Below, piece after piece: positions 16,584-24,564 of a DNA stretch of 64,000 nt (positions are counted from its first letter, which is position 1; each line of letters starts with the position of its first letter). Position numbers and translations under genes: made by a program. The notes beneath the pieces were generated by a model that saw nothing but the letters and a program-made list of their open reading frames with translations, made no database searches and was not told where the DNA came from. Source of the DNA: Hominisplanchenecus faecis (GTDB lineage Bacteria; Bacillota; Clostridia; Lachnospirales; Lachnospiraceae); contig NZ_JAJEQE010000002.1 in assembly GCF_020687205.1 (NCBI RefSeq), forward strand, positions 1-64,000, in the 5' to 3' direction.

Positions 16584-17807
16584 ATGAAGATAATAGATGG
16601 AGGTGTAACCGCTGCAAAAGGATTTAAAGCAGCCGGTATGCATGCAGGTATCAAAAAAGGTACAAAAAAAGATATGGCAATGATCGTAAGCAGTGCACCA
16701 TGTATGGCAGCCGGAACGTTTACGACAAACCTTGTAAAAGCCGCACCGGTAAAATGGGATCAGCATGTAGTATACGAACATGGAGAGGCGAGAGCTGTTG
16801 TGGTAAACAGCGGTATCGCAAACGCCTGCACCGGAGCAGAAGGATATGGCTACTGTGAAGAGACTGCAAAAGCGGCAGCAGAAGCACTCGGTATCGACAA
16901 GGATGAGGTTCTGGTAGCATCTACCGGTGTGATCGGAAAACAGCTGCCAATCGATACGATCAAAAAAGGCGTGAAGGATCTTTCCGGACTGCTTCTGGAT
17001 ACCAGAGAAGCAGCAACACTGGCAGCAGAATCGATCATGACAACGGATACGGTAAAAAAAGAGGTTGCCGTTGAAGTTGAGATTGGCGGTAAGACGGTAA
17101 CGATCGGCGGTATGTGCAAAGGTTCCGGTATGATCCATCCGAATATGTGCACGATGCTGAGCTTCCTCATGACAGATGCAGCTATTTCAAAAGAAATGCT
17201 TCAGAAGGCATTGAGTGCAGATGTCGATGATACCTACAATATGATTTCTGTTGACGGAGATACTTCCACAAATGATACCGTTCTGCTGCTGGCAAACGGA
17301 CTGGCAGAGAATCCGGAAATTACAGAGGAAGGCGAAGATTATCAGACATTTGCCAGGGCACTGCACTATATCAACGAGACGCTCGCAAAGAAAATGGCAG
17401 GGGACGGCGAAGGTGCCACTGCATTGTTTGAGACAAAAGTGATCGGAGCACAGTCAAAAGAACAGGCAAAGATTCTGGCAAAATCCGTTATTTGTTCAAA
17501 CCTTACCAAAGCGGCTATTTTCGGACATGATGCAAACTGGGGACGTATCCTCTGTGCCATGGGTTATTCCGGAGCTAAGTTTGATCCGGAAAAAGTAGAT
17601 CTGTATTTTGAAAGTGCAGCAGGTAAGCTGAAGATCATCGAAAACGGTGTGGCACTTGATTACAGCGAAGAAGAAGCGACAAAGGTACTCTCAGAAAAAG
17701 CAGTGACGGCTGTTGCTGACATCAAAATGGGAGAGGCATCCGCATCTGCCTGGGGTTGTGATCTGACTTACGATTATGTAAAGATCAATGCCGATTACCG
17801 CTCTTAA
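16584..17807 (+). CDS. argJ: Bifunctional ornithine acetyltransferase / N-acetylglutamate synthase
   Basis: The 407-residue ArgJ recycles the acetyl group from N-acetylornithine to glutamate. GGMCKGSGMIHPNMCTML contains the autocleavage site: the Thr of the NMCTML motif becomes the N-terminal nucleophile of the beta chain (about residue 189). NSGIANACTGAEG and FGHDANWGRIL are family signatures. Whether it is mono- or bifunctional cannot be decided; no argA or argE is in the window, and presence of argJ fits the cyclic pathway. The stop region carries a TACCGCT/AGCGGTA inverted repeat, and the 85-base gap to argB holds a GCATC/GATGC stem. Confidence 0.96.
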   Translation: MKIIDGGVTAAKGFKAAGMHAGIKKGTKKDMAMIVSSAPCMAAGTFTTNLVKAAPVKWDQHVVYEHGEARAVVVNSGIANACTGAEGYGYCEETAKAAAEALGIDKDEVLVASTGVIGKQLPIDTIKKGVKDLSGLLLDTREAATLAAESIMTTDTVKKEVAVEVEIGGKTVTIGGMCKGSGMIHPNMCTMLSFLMTDAAISKEMLQKALSADVDDTYNMISVDGDTSTNDTVLLLANGLAENPEITEEGEDYQTFARALHYINETLAKKMAGDGEGATALFETKVIGAQSKEQAKILAKSVICSNLTKAAIFGHDANWGRILCAMGYSGAKFDPEKVDLYFESAAGKLKIIENGVALDYSEEEATKVLSEKAVTAVADIKMGEASASAWGCDLTYDYVKINADYRS

Positions 17808-17892
17808 GCGGTAAGAGCTGCTTTGTGGCAGAGCAATTTACAGGCATCTGTCCGGATGCCGGAAGTATGGATAGAAACTGGAGGAAAAAACA

Positions 17893-18792
17893 ATGGATAC
17901 AATGCAGGATCTGCTTCAGAAAGCCAGTGTGCTCAATGAAGCGTTACCTTATATACGGAAATTCAGCGGCAAGACCATCGTTGTAAAATACGGCGGAAGT
18001 GCCATGGTAGAACATGAACTGAAGAAAAACGTCATTCGTGACGTAGCACTTCTGAAACTGGTCGGATTTCGCCCGATCATCGTGCACGGTGGCGGAAAAG
18101 AAATCACAAAATGGACAGGCAAAGTCGGCATTGAGACCAAATTTATCAACGGACTGCGTGTGACGGATAAAGACACCATGGAAGTGGCTGAGATGGTCTT
18201 AAATAAGATCAACAAAGGATTGGTGTCCATGATGGAGAAAGTCGGAGTCAAAGCGGTTGGTATCAGCGGAAAAGACGGCTCCGTTCTGCGTGTTAAGAAG
18301 AAACTCTCCAAAGGCGAAGATATCGGTTTTGTAGGCGAAGTGACAAAAGTCAATACCGAGCTTTTAAATACACTGCTGGACAATGATTTTGTCCCGGTGA
18401 TCTGCCCGATCGGTTCCGATGATGAGTATCATTCTTATAATATCAATGCAGACGATGCAGCATGTGCGATTGCAACGGCAGTCGGAGCATCCAAGCTGGT
18501 ATTTTTAACGGATATCGAGGGTGTATACCGTGATCCGCAGGACAAATCCACACTGATCTCCGAACTGAGTATTCCGGAAGCAGAAGAACTGCTCGGCAGC
18601 GGAAATATCGGTGGCGGCATGCTCCCGAAGATCCAGAACTGTGTCGATGCGATCAAGTCCGGTGTTTCCAGAGTACATATCCTGGACGGAAGGATCCCGC
18701 ACTGCCTGCTGTTGGAGTTCTATACCAACAAAGGTATCGGTACTGCGATTATCGGGGATGAGGAGGAACGTTTTTACAATGAAAATGAATGA
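17893..18792 (+). CDS. argB: Acetylglutamate kinase
   Basis: The 299-residue amino acid kinase phosphorylates N-acetylglutamate. It shows the nucleotide-binding [12 protein letters not shown], the substrate motif [13 protein letters not shown], and [10 protein letters not shown] near residue 207. A Lys-rich N-terminal helix (residues 1-25) precedes the core; such an extension is linked to arginine-sensitive hexameric forms, so feedback inhibition is plausible. The start follows GGAGG. Its last 14 bases overlap argD. Confidence 0.97.
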   Translation: MDTMQDLLQKASVLNEALPYIRKFSGKTIVVKYGGSAMVEHELKKNVIRDVALLKLVGFRPIIVHGGGKEITKWTGKVGIETKFINGLRVTDKDTMEVAEMVLNKINKGLVSMMEKVGVKAVGISGKDGSVLRVKKKLSKGEDIGFVGEVTKVNTELLNTLLDNDFVPVICPIGSDDEYHSYNINADDAACAIATAVGASKLVFLTDIEGVYRDPQDKSTLISELSIPEAEELLGSGNIGGGMLPKIQNCVDAIKSGVSRVHILDGRIPHCLLLEFYTNKGIGTAIIGDEEERFYNENE

Positions 18793-19966
18793 ATATATGG
18801 AGAGAACGGAACAGGTGGTTCTGCACACCTATAACCGTTTCCCGGTTGTTTTTGAAAAAGGAGAAGGCGTACATCTTTATGATACCGAAGGAAAGGAATA
18901 TCTGGATTTCGGTGCCGGAATTGCGGTGTTTGCACTTGGCTATCACTATGCGGACTACGATCAGGCTTTAAAAGATCAGATCGACAAAGTGATCCATACC
19001 TCCAATCTTTTCTACAATGTGCCGATGATGGAAGCAGCAGAAAAACTGGTAAAGGCAAGTGGCATGAGCAAAGTATTCTTTACCAACAGCGGTACGGAGG
19101 CGATTGAAGGTGCGATCAAAGCCGCACGTAAATATGCATGGAACAAAGACCATGCAACGGATCACGAGATCATTGCCATGAACCATTCCTTCCACGGAAG
19201 AAGCGTCGGAGCACTTTCCGTTACCGGAAACCCGCATTATCAGGAAGCGTTCAAACCGCTGATGGGCGGCGTGAAATTTGCAGATTACAATGATCTGGAC
19301 AGTGTAAAAGCTCAGATCACAGACAAAACCTGTGCGATTATCATGGAAACCCTTCAGGGCGAAGGCGGCATTTATCCGATGGAAGAGAGCTTCTTAAAAG
19401 GTGTTAAAGAAATCTGTGAAGAAAAAGATATTCTTCTGATCCTCGATGAAATCCAGTGTGGTATGGGACGTACCGGAAGCATGTTTGCATGGCAGCAGTA
19501 CGGCGTGATGCCGGATATCATGACCTGTGCAAAGGCACTGGGATGCGGCGTGCCGGTCGGAGCGTTTGTCTTAAACGAAAAGACTGCAAAAGCCTCTTTA
19601 GTTCCGGGAGATCACGGTACAACTTACGGCGGAAATCCCTTCGCCTGTGCAGCGGTTTCCAAAGTGTTTGATCTGTTTGAAGAACATGACATCGTCGGTC
19701 ATGTAAGAAAGACAGCTCCGTATCTGGAAAAGAAACTGGATGAACTGGTAGAAAAACATGACTGCTTTACCGCACGCCGCGGAAAAGGATTCATGCAGGG
19801 ACTGGTTGTGAGCGGCAGACCGGTCGGCGAACTTGTCAAAGCAGCTCTGGCAAATGGTCTGATTGTGCTTTCCGCAGGAAGTGATGTACTGCGTCTGGTG
19901 CCTCCGCTTGTGATCACCGAGAAAGACATCGACGAGATGGTTGAAAAACTGGAAGCGGTTTTATAA
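18779..19966 (+). CDS. argD: Acetylornithine aminotransferase
   Basis: The 395-residue PLP enzyme of class III forms N-acetylornithine from the semialdehyde. The N-terminus ([18 protein letters not shown]) and [32 protein letters not shown] and [14 protein letters not shown] (the last with the PLP Lys near residue 244) are signatures. The start is ATG 18779, after GAGGAGGAA, overlapping the end of argB; the reading frame continues upstream inside argB but that part is not coding. It ends at a terminator. Confidence 0.96.
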   Translation: MKMNEYMERTEQVVLHTYNRFPVVFEKGEGVHLYDTEGKEYLDFGAGIAVFALGYHYADYDQALKDQIDKVIHTSNLFYNVPMMEAAEKLVKASGMSKVFFTNSGTEAIEGAIKAARKYAWNKDHATDHEIIAMNHSFHGRSVGALSVTGNPHYQEAFKPLMGGVKFADYNDLDSVKAQITDKTCAIIMETLQGEGGIYPMEESFLKGVKEICEEKDILLILDEIQCGMGRTGSMFAWQQYGVMPDIMTCAKALGCGVPVGAFVLNEKTAKASLVPGDHGTTYGGNPFACAAVSKVFDLFEEHDIVGHVRKTAPYLEKKLDELVEKHDCFTARRGKGFMQGLVVSGRPVGELVKAALANGLIVLSAGSDVLRLVPPLVITEKDIDEMVEKLEAVL

Positions 19967-19986
19967 AACAGTAAAAAATGTATAGA

Positions 19987-20035
19987 AAACTCCTTTGTGC
20001 ATATACTGTCAGAAAGTACAGGCAAAGGAGTTTTT
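19987..20035 (+). terminator. argD terminator that also contains the next gene's ribosome binding site
   Basis: AAACTCCTTTG (19987-19997) pairs with CAAAGGAGTTT (20023-20033), followed by a T-run reaching ATG 20038. The AAAGGAG in the 3' arm is the only ribosome binding site for the next gene, so read-through RNA would also have that site paired. Confidence 0.75.
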
Positions 20036-20037
20036 TT

Positions 20038-20466
20038 ATGATTGGAATTTTAACAGCACTTTTATCGGGAGCCCTGATGAGTGTGCAGGGCGTCTTCAAC
20101 ACGCAGGTGACAAAGGCGACCAGCCTCTGGGTTTCGACCAGTTTTGTGCAGTTTACGGCACTTCTGGTCTGTCTTGTGATCTGGTATTTTGCGGACGGGA
20201 AAAGTTTTATGACGCTTACACAGGTCCCGGATAAATGGACGCTGCTTGGAGGTGTGATCGGTGCATTTATCACTGTTACCGTAATAAAGAGCATGAACAG
20301 CCTGGGACCTGCGAAAGCGGCGATGCTGATCGTGATCTCCCAGCTGATCATTGCCTACGTGATCGAGCTTCTGGGATGGTTTGGCGTAGAAAAACAACCG
20401 CTTACCATGCGAAAAGTGGCAGGGATGGCGATCGCGATCATCGGTGTTGTCATATTTGAAAAATAA
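20038..20466 (+). CDS. DMT-family membrane protein, YdcZ/DUF606 type
   Basis: The 142-residue protein has about five hydrophobic segments, beginning GILTALLSGALMSVQGVFNTQV, which matches the YdcZ (DUF606) group of the drug/metabolite transporter superfamily, where small proteins probably act as dimers. The substrate is unknown. The ATG lies four bases after the AAAGGAG in the argD terminator arm. There is no obvious promoter of its own; expression may need read-through of that hairpin. Confidence 0.85.
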   Translation: MIGILTALLSGALMSVQGVFNTQVTKATSLWVSTSFVQFTALLVCLVIWYFADGKSFMTLTQVPDKWTLLGGVIGAFITVTVIKSMNSLGPAKAAMLIVISQLIIAYVIELLGWFGVEKQPLTMRKVAGMAIAIIGVVIFEK

Positions 20467-20547
20467 CGGTTGTATTTTTGAACAATGTTCGATAAAATAG
20501 GAATATCTGTACAGGGGAATTTTGTCAGAAGGCAGGAAGGAGTCCTT

Positions 20548-21222
20548 TTGAGAAAATCAGGCAGAAAGTTAAAGAGTCTGTTTTATCTGACCATAATCGT
20601 TGTACTGTGTATTTTTTTGGTCGGCTGTAATAAAAAAGGTGAGATCACGTTTGAACAGGCGGCGGATGAGGTGTTTTCGGAAGAAATTTCCAATCAGTCT
20701 GAAGTGGGAGAATCGAAAGAAACGGAGCGGATGAAAGCAGGGGGGACGGATGTGGAAACAGACGCCTGGATCTATGTAGATGTGGCAGGTGCCGTCAGAA
20801 CTCCCGGTGTTGTAAAACTTGCAAGGGGAGCACGTGTGTATGAAGCGATCGAGCTTGCCGGCGGGTTTGCAAAAGATGCTGCCATCTCAGCGGTCAATCA
20901 GGCATCCGTACTTCAGGACGGGCAGCAACTGTATATCGTTACAGTCGAAGAACAGAAGACAAAGCAGCTGTCATCTTCCGAGGGTTCTCTGGAAACGTCC
21001 GGTGAGGGCAGAGTGGCAGATGCAGGCAAAGTCAATATCAATCAGGCATCAGAAGAAGAACTGATGACGCTTCCCGGCATCGGGGCATCCAAAGCTGCCG
21101 ATATCGTACGTTACCGGGAAGAACAGGGCAGATTTGAGCAGATCGAAGATATTATGAATATCAGCGGGATCAAAGAAGCGGTGTTTGGAAAAATAAAAGA
21201 TAAAATAACAGTACAGCAGTAA
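20548..21222 (+). CDS. ComEA-like DNA-binding lipoprotein (SLBB plus helix-hairpin-helix)
   Basis: From TTG 20548, which follows AGGAAGGAG, the 224-residue protein starts with a signal peptide and a lipobox LVGC (Cys27). An SLBB domain follows (about 85-145: IYVDVAGAVRTPGVVKL), then a C-terminal pair of helix-hairpin-helix motifs (about 170-224: VNINQASEEELMTLPGIG). This is the ComEA layout, where the protein binds DNA outside the membrane for uptake. A frame open from ATG 20485 lacks a ribosome binding site. A comEC gene lies 3.3 kb downstream in the same direction, after an inserted signalling trio. Confidence 0.88.
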   Translation: MRKSGRKLKSLFYLTIIVVLCIFLVGCNKKGEITFEQAADEVFSEEISNQSEVGESKETERMKAGGTDVETDAWIYVDVAGAVRTPGVVKLARGARVYEAIELAGGFAKDAAISAVNQASVLQDGQQLYIVTVEEQKTKQLSSSEGSLETSGEGRVADAGKVNINQASEEELMTLPGIGASKAADIVRYREEQGRFEQIEDIMNISGIKEAVFGKIKDKITVQQ

Positions 21223-21247
21223 AATAAAACAAAAGGAATGAACAAAA

Positions 21248-21940
21248 ATGGCAAAGAAAGTATTAGTTGTAGATGATGAGAAACTGATCGTAAAAGGAAT
21301 CCGCTTCAGTCTGGAACAGGACGGCATGGAAGTTGACTGTGCATATGACGGCGAAGAAGCTCTGCGTATGGCAAGAGAAAAAGAGTATGATATTATACTT
21401 CTTGATGTGATGCTTCCGAAGCTTGACGGCTTTGAAGTCTGCCAGCAGCTGCGTGAAACTTCCAGTGTTCCGGTTGTCATGCTGACTGCAAAAGGTGATG
21501 ATATGGATAAGATCCTTGGTCTGGAGTATGGAGCAGATGACTATATCACCAAGCCATTTAACATTCTGGAAGTCAAAGCACGTATCAAAGCAATCATGCG
21601 CCGTACCGAGAAAAAGGGAGCAGAGCAGACAAAGAGCAAAGTGATCCAGGCAGGAGATCTTACGATGGACTGCGAGGCGAGACGCGTCAACATTGCAGGC
21701 AGAGAAGTAAACCTGACTGCCAAAGAATTTGATGTGTTGGAGCTTCTGATCTTTCATCCGAACAAGGTGTACAGCAGAGAGAATCTGCTCAACATTGTCT
21801 GGGGTTATGAATATCCGGGAGATGTGCGTACCGTAGATGTACATATCCGGAGACTGAGAGAAAAGATTGAGATAAATCCGAGCGACCCGCAGTATGTACA
21901 CACCAAATGGGGCGTCGGATATTATTTCCAGCATTCATAA
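21248..21940 (+). CDS. OmpR/PhoB-type response regulator
   Basis: The 230-residue protein has a receiver domain (residues 4-118) with VVDDEK, the phospho-acceptor Asp in LLDVMLPKLDGF (about residue 54), MLTAKGDD and the Lys in TKPFN, then a winged HTH output domain (130-228: LTAKEFDVLELL, RTVDVHIRRLREKIE). It sits 25 bases after the comEA-like gene and 106 bases before its kinase; the gap holds the dispersed repeat 21953-22005. The regulon is unknown. Confidence 0.94.
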   Translation: MAKKVLVVDDEKLIVKGIRFSLEQDGMEVDCAYDGEEALRMAREKEYDIILLDVMLPKLDGFEVCQQLRETSSVPVVMLTAKGDDMDKILGLEYGADDYITKPFNILEVKARIKAIMRRTEKKGAEQTKSKVIQAGDLTMDCEARRVNIAGREVNLTAKEFDVLELLIFHPNKVYSRENLLNIVWGYEYPGDVRTVDVHIRRLREKIEINPSDPQYVHTKWGVGYYFQHS

Positions 21941-21952
21941 CTGTCAGGTAAA

Positions 21953-22005
21953 TGTCAGCAAAACTGACCAGAATCGCATGCCAAGTCTCACGTGCATTCG
22001 ACTTG
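21953..22005. repeat. Palindromic dispersed repeat, copy 2
   Basis: From TGTCAGC through CTGACCAGAATC to GTGC(A)TTCGACTTG this repeats 21-74 with a handful of changes, including the CCAAGTC/GACTTGG stem. It lies between the response regulator and histidine kinase genes. Confidence 0.6.
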
Positions 22006-22046
22006 GAAAGGTACACTGAAGGAAGGGAGCAGGCACAGGGGAGCAA

Positions 22047-23489
22047 GTGTTCAGAAAAAAGAAAAAAAACGAAAAATTACGAAAGTACATAAACAGTCTT
22101 CAGTTTCGTATGTGCCTGATCTTTATCATCGTTGGAATTGTGCCGATCATGTTGATCAAACACGGGATTTTAACGAATTATCAGGATCAGGCGGTGAAAC
22201 AGCGTATCAGTATTATACAGAGCCAGAGCGATCTGATCACAGCCCAGATTTCCAAGACCGATTACCTGAGCGGTGAGAAGTCCAAGATCACAGATGTGGA
22301 GCTGCAGCAGATGGCGAATCTTTACAACGGCAGGATTCTTGTCGTCAATAAAGAGTTTCGCATTATTAAGGATACCGATCAGACAGATGAGGGCAAATAT
22401 ATTGTGGCGGAAGAGGTGATCCGCTGTTTTCGCGGTGAGGATGGACAGAGCTACAGCAGGAAAAACGGCTTTATTGAAATTACCATACCGATTTATGATG
22501 CTCAGAGCAAAGAAGTGGAAGGCGTGATGATCGTCAGTACACCGACTAGAGATATCCGTAAAAACCGTGATGATCTGAACCGGAAAGTACTGATCCTTCA
22601 GATTGGAATGGGGATTGCCATTTTTCTGATTGCATACTATCTTTCCAAGATGCTGGCAAAGCCGTTTGAAAAGGTTACCAAATCTTTGAGCCAGGTGCAG
22701 GAGGGCTTTCTGGATGCTGATATCTCCATACCGGACTACACTGAGACACAGCAGCTTGCAGAGGCCTACAATCAGATGCTTGCCCGCATGAAAGCTCTCG
22801 ATGATTCCAGGCAGGAGTTTGTCTCCAACGTGTCACACGAGCTGAAAACACCGATCACATCGATGAAAGTACTTGCAGATTCTCTTCTGGCACAGCCGGA
22901 TGCACCGGTGGAGCTTTATCAGGAGTTTATGGCGGATATCGCAGAAGAGATCGATCGTGAGAATAAGATCATCACGGATCTTCTGTCGCTTGTGAAGATG
23001 GATAAAAAGGCAGCAGATCTGCATATTGAAAATAAAAATATCAATGAACTGCTGGAGCTGATCATCAAGAGACTGACACCGATCGCGGACAAGCAGGATA
23101 TCAACCTTGTGTTGGAGAGTTTCCGCCCGGTCAATGCCGAAGTGGATGAGACGAAGCTGACGCTTGCCCTGTCTAATTTGGTCGAAAATGCGATCAAATA
23201 CAACAAAGAGGGCGGATGGGTGCATGTTTCGCTTAATGTAGACAACAAATATTTTTATGTAAAAGTAGAAGATTCCGGCATTGGTATTCCAAAAGAGTCA
23301 CAGGATGCTATTTTTGAACGTTTTTACCGTGTGGATAAATCACACTCAAGAGAGATCGGCGGAACCGGTCTGGGGCTTGCAATCACGAGAAGTGCGATCC
23401 TGATGCACCGCGGAGCGATCAAGGTTTACAGTAAAGAGGGCGAAGGTACGACCTTTACTGTTCGGATCCCGCTGATTTATGTGAACTGA
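22047..23489 (+). CDS. Membrane sensor histidine kinase
   Basis: The 480-residue protein starts with GTG 22047 (AGGGGA upstream). It has two membrane segments (about 18-38 and 180-200) flanking an extracellular sensor domain (40-180), a HAMP segment (200-255), HisKA with SNVSHELKTPITSMKVL (His about 266), and HATPase_c with NLVENAIKYN, DSGIGIPKE and GGTGLGLAI. The partner is the response regulator upstream. A GerMN lipoprotein follows, an order that recalls actinobacterial mtrA-mtrB-lpqB. Confidence 0.93.
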   Translation: MFRKKKKNEKLRKYINSLQFRMCLIFIIVGIVPIMLIKHGILTNYQDQAVKQRISIIQSQSDLITAQISKTDYLSGEKSKITDVELQQMANLYNGRILVVNKEFRIIKDTDQTDEGKYIVAEEVIRCFRGEDGQSYSRKNGFIEITIPIYDAQSKEVEGVMIVSTPTRDIRKNRDDLNRKVLILQIGMGIAIFLIAYYLSKMLAKPFEKVTKSLSQVQEGFLDADISIPDYTETQQLAEAYNQMLARMKALDDSRQEFVSNVSHELKTPITSMKVLADSLLAQPDAPVELYQEFMADIAEEIDRENKIITDLLSLVKMDKKAADLHIENKNINELLELIIKRLTPIADKQDINLVLESFRPVNAEVDETKLTLALSNLVENAIKYNKEGGWVHVSLNVDNKYFYVKVEDSGIGIPKESQDAIFERFYRVDKSHSREIGGTGLGLAITRSAILMHRGAIKVYSKEGEGTTFTVRIPLIYVN

Positions 23490-23538
23490 TACAACGGTTC
23501 ACCTGGCAGGGGCTTTTGCCGGAATGGAGAACAGAAAT

Positions 23539-24564
23539 ATGAAAAAAATGGCAGGATTTGCAGCAGCTGTGTTTCTTGGCCTGATGCTCACGAGTTGCCA
23601 GGGCACACAGAAGGCAGAACAGAGCGGTTATAAGGTTTTTTGCCGTAATGCAGAGGCTACTGCACTTCGGGAAGTGCAATATGAGCCGGAAGCAGAAGGT
23701 GGGGAAAAACTGGTGGAAGAATTGCTTTCTGCAATGGAAGGGACGTTTAATCGAAACGACTATCAGAGTGTTTTTCCGGAGGGGCTGACTGCTGCGGTAT
23801 CGACTTTAAAGGACGGACGACTGACGATTGATTTTAATGATGCATATAAGCAGATGGATGATACAAGAGAAGTTTTGCTGCGTGCCGCAGTGGTGCAGAC
23901 GATGACGCAGATCACGGATGTCCGGGAAGTGGTATTTACCGTTGCAGGTGAGGCACTTCTGAATTCGGAAAATCAGGCAGTAGGGCCGATGCATGCCTCT
24001 TCGTTTATTAATTCGGAGGGTGACAGTATCAATGCATATCAATATGAGGCATTGCCGCTTTATTTCGGTAGCAGAAACGGCACTTCACTGACAAAACAGA
24101 TGCGAAACGTGCATTATGCATCGGATGATTCTCTTGAAAAACTGGTGGTTGAGCAGCTGATCGCAGGACCGGCGGGCAGCAAACTTACTGCAGTTGTGCC
24201 GTCTGATACGGTTGTGCGTGAAATCCGTACGGAGGGGGATTTATGTACGGTGAATTTAAGCAGTGAATTTAATCAGGCAGTGGCAGGATCTTCAGTTACA
24301 CCAGAAGTGACGGTTTATGCGATCGTAAATTCCATCTGCGAAAGCTGTGAGGATATCACGAAAGTCCAGATCCAGGTGGAAGGCAGCTCGGATGTACTTT
24401 TGCGTGATACACTGGATCTGTCACAGGTGTTTTCCTGTAACAACAGTTTCATACGGGAGAAAGACGGAGAAAACGATACCGGGAGCAGCGATAACGGTGC
24501 GGTTCCATCGGTTGGCGTTGATCCGAATCTGACAAAGGAAGCACAGACAGAGAGCGGCACTTGA
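23539..24564 (+). CDS. Lipoprotein with two GerMN domains
   Basis: From ATG 23539 (GGAG nine bases before) the 341-residue protein has a signal peptide ending in the lipobox LTSC (Cys about 19). Two GerMN-like domains follow (about 50-155 and 185-300), each with a pattern of acid and hydrophobic strands such as GRLTIDFNDAYKQ and DLCTVNLSSEFNQ. GerMN occurs in spore GerM and in LpqB, the lipoprotein partner of MtrB kinase. Its place directly after a histidine kinase suggests it tunes that sensor at the membrane; this is inference. Five residues earlier an ATG (23524) is possible. It overlaps comEC. Confidence 0.85.
   Translation: MKKMAGFAAAVFLGLMLTSCQGTQKAEQSGYKVFCRNAEATALREVQYEPEAEGGEKLVEELLSAMEGTFNRNDYQSVFPEGLTAAVSTLKDGRLTIDFNDAYKQMDDTREVLLRAAVVQTMTQITDVREVVFTVAGEALLNSENQAVGPMHASSFINSEGDSINAYQYEALPLYFGSRNGTSLTKQMRNVHYASDDSLEKLVVEQLIAGPAGSKLTAVVPSDTVVREIRTEGDLCTVNLSSEFNQAVAGSSVTPEVTVYAIVNSICESCEDITKVQIQVEGSSDVLLRDTLDLSQVFSCNNSFIREKDGENDTGSSDNGAVPSVGVDPNLTKEAQTESGT

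Noticed and set aside
16173-17138. Long antisense frame (321 codons) opposite argC and argJ
   Set aside because: It mirrors two certain genes and has Cys/His-rich, low-likelihood composition typical of shadow frames; the same holds for the long antisense frames opposite pflB, ppx and the GH84 gene.
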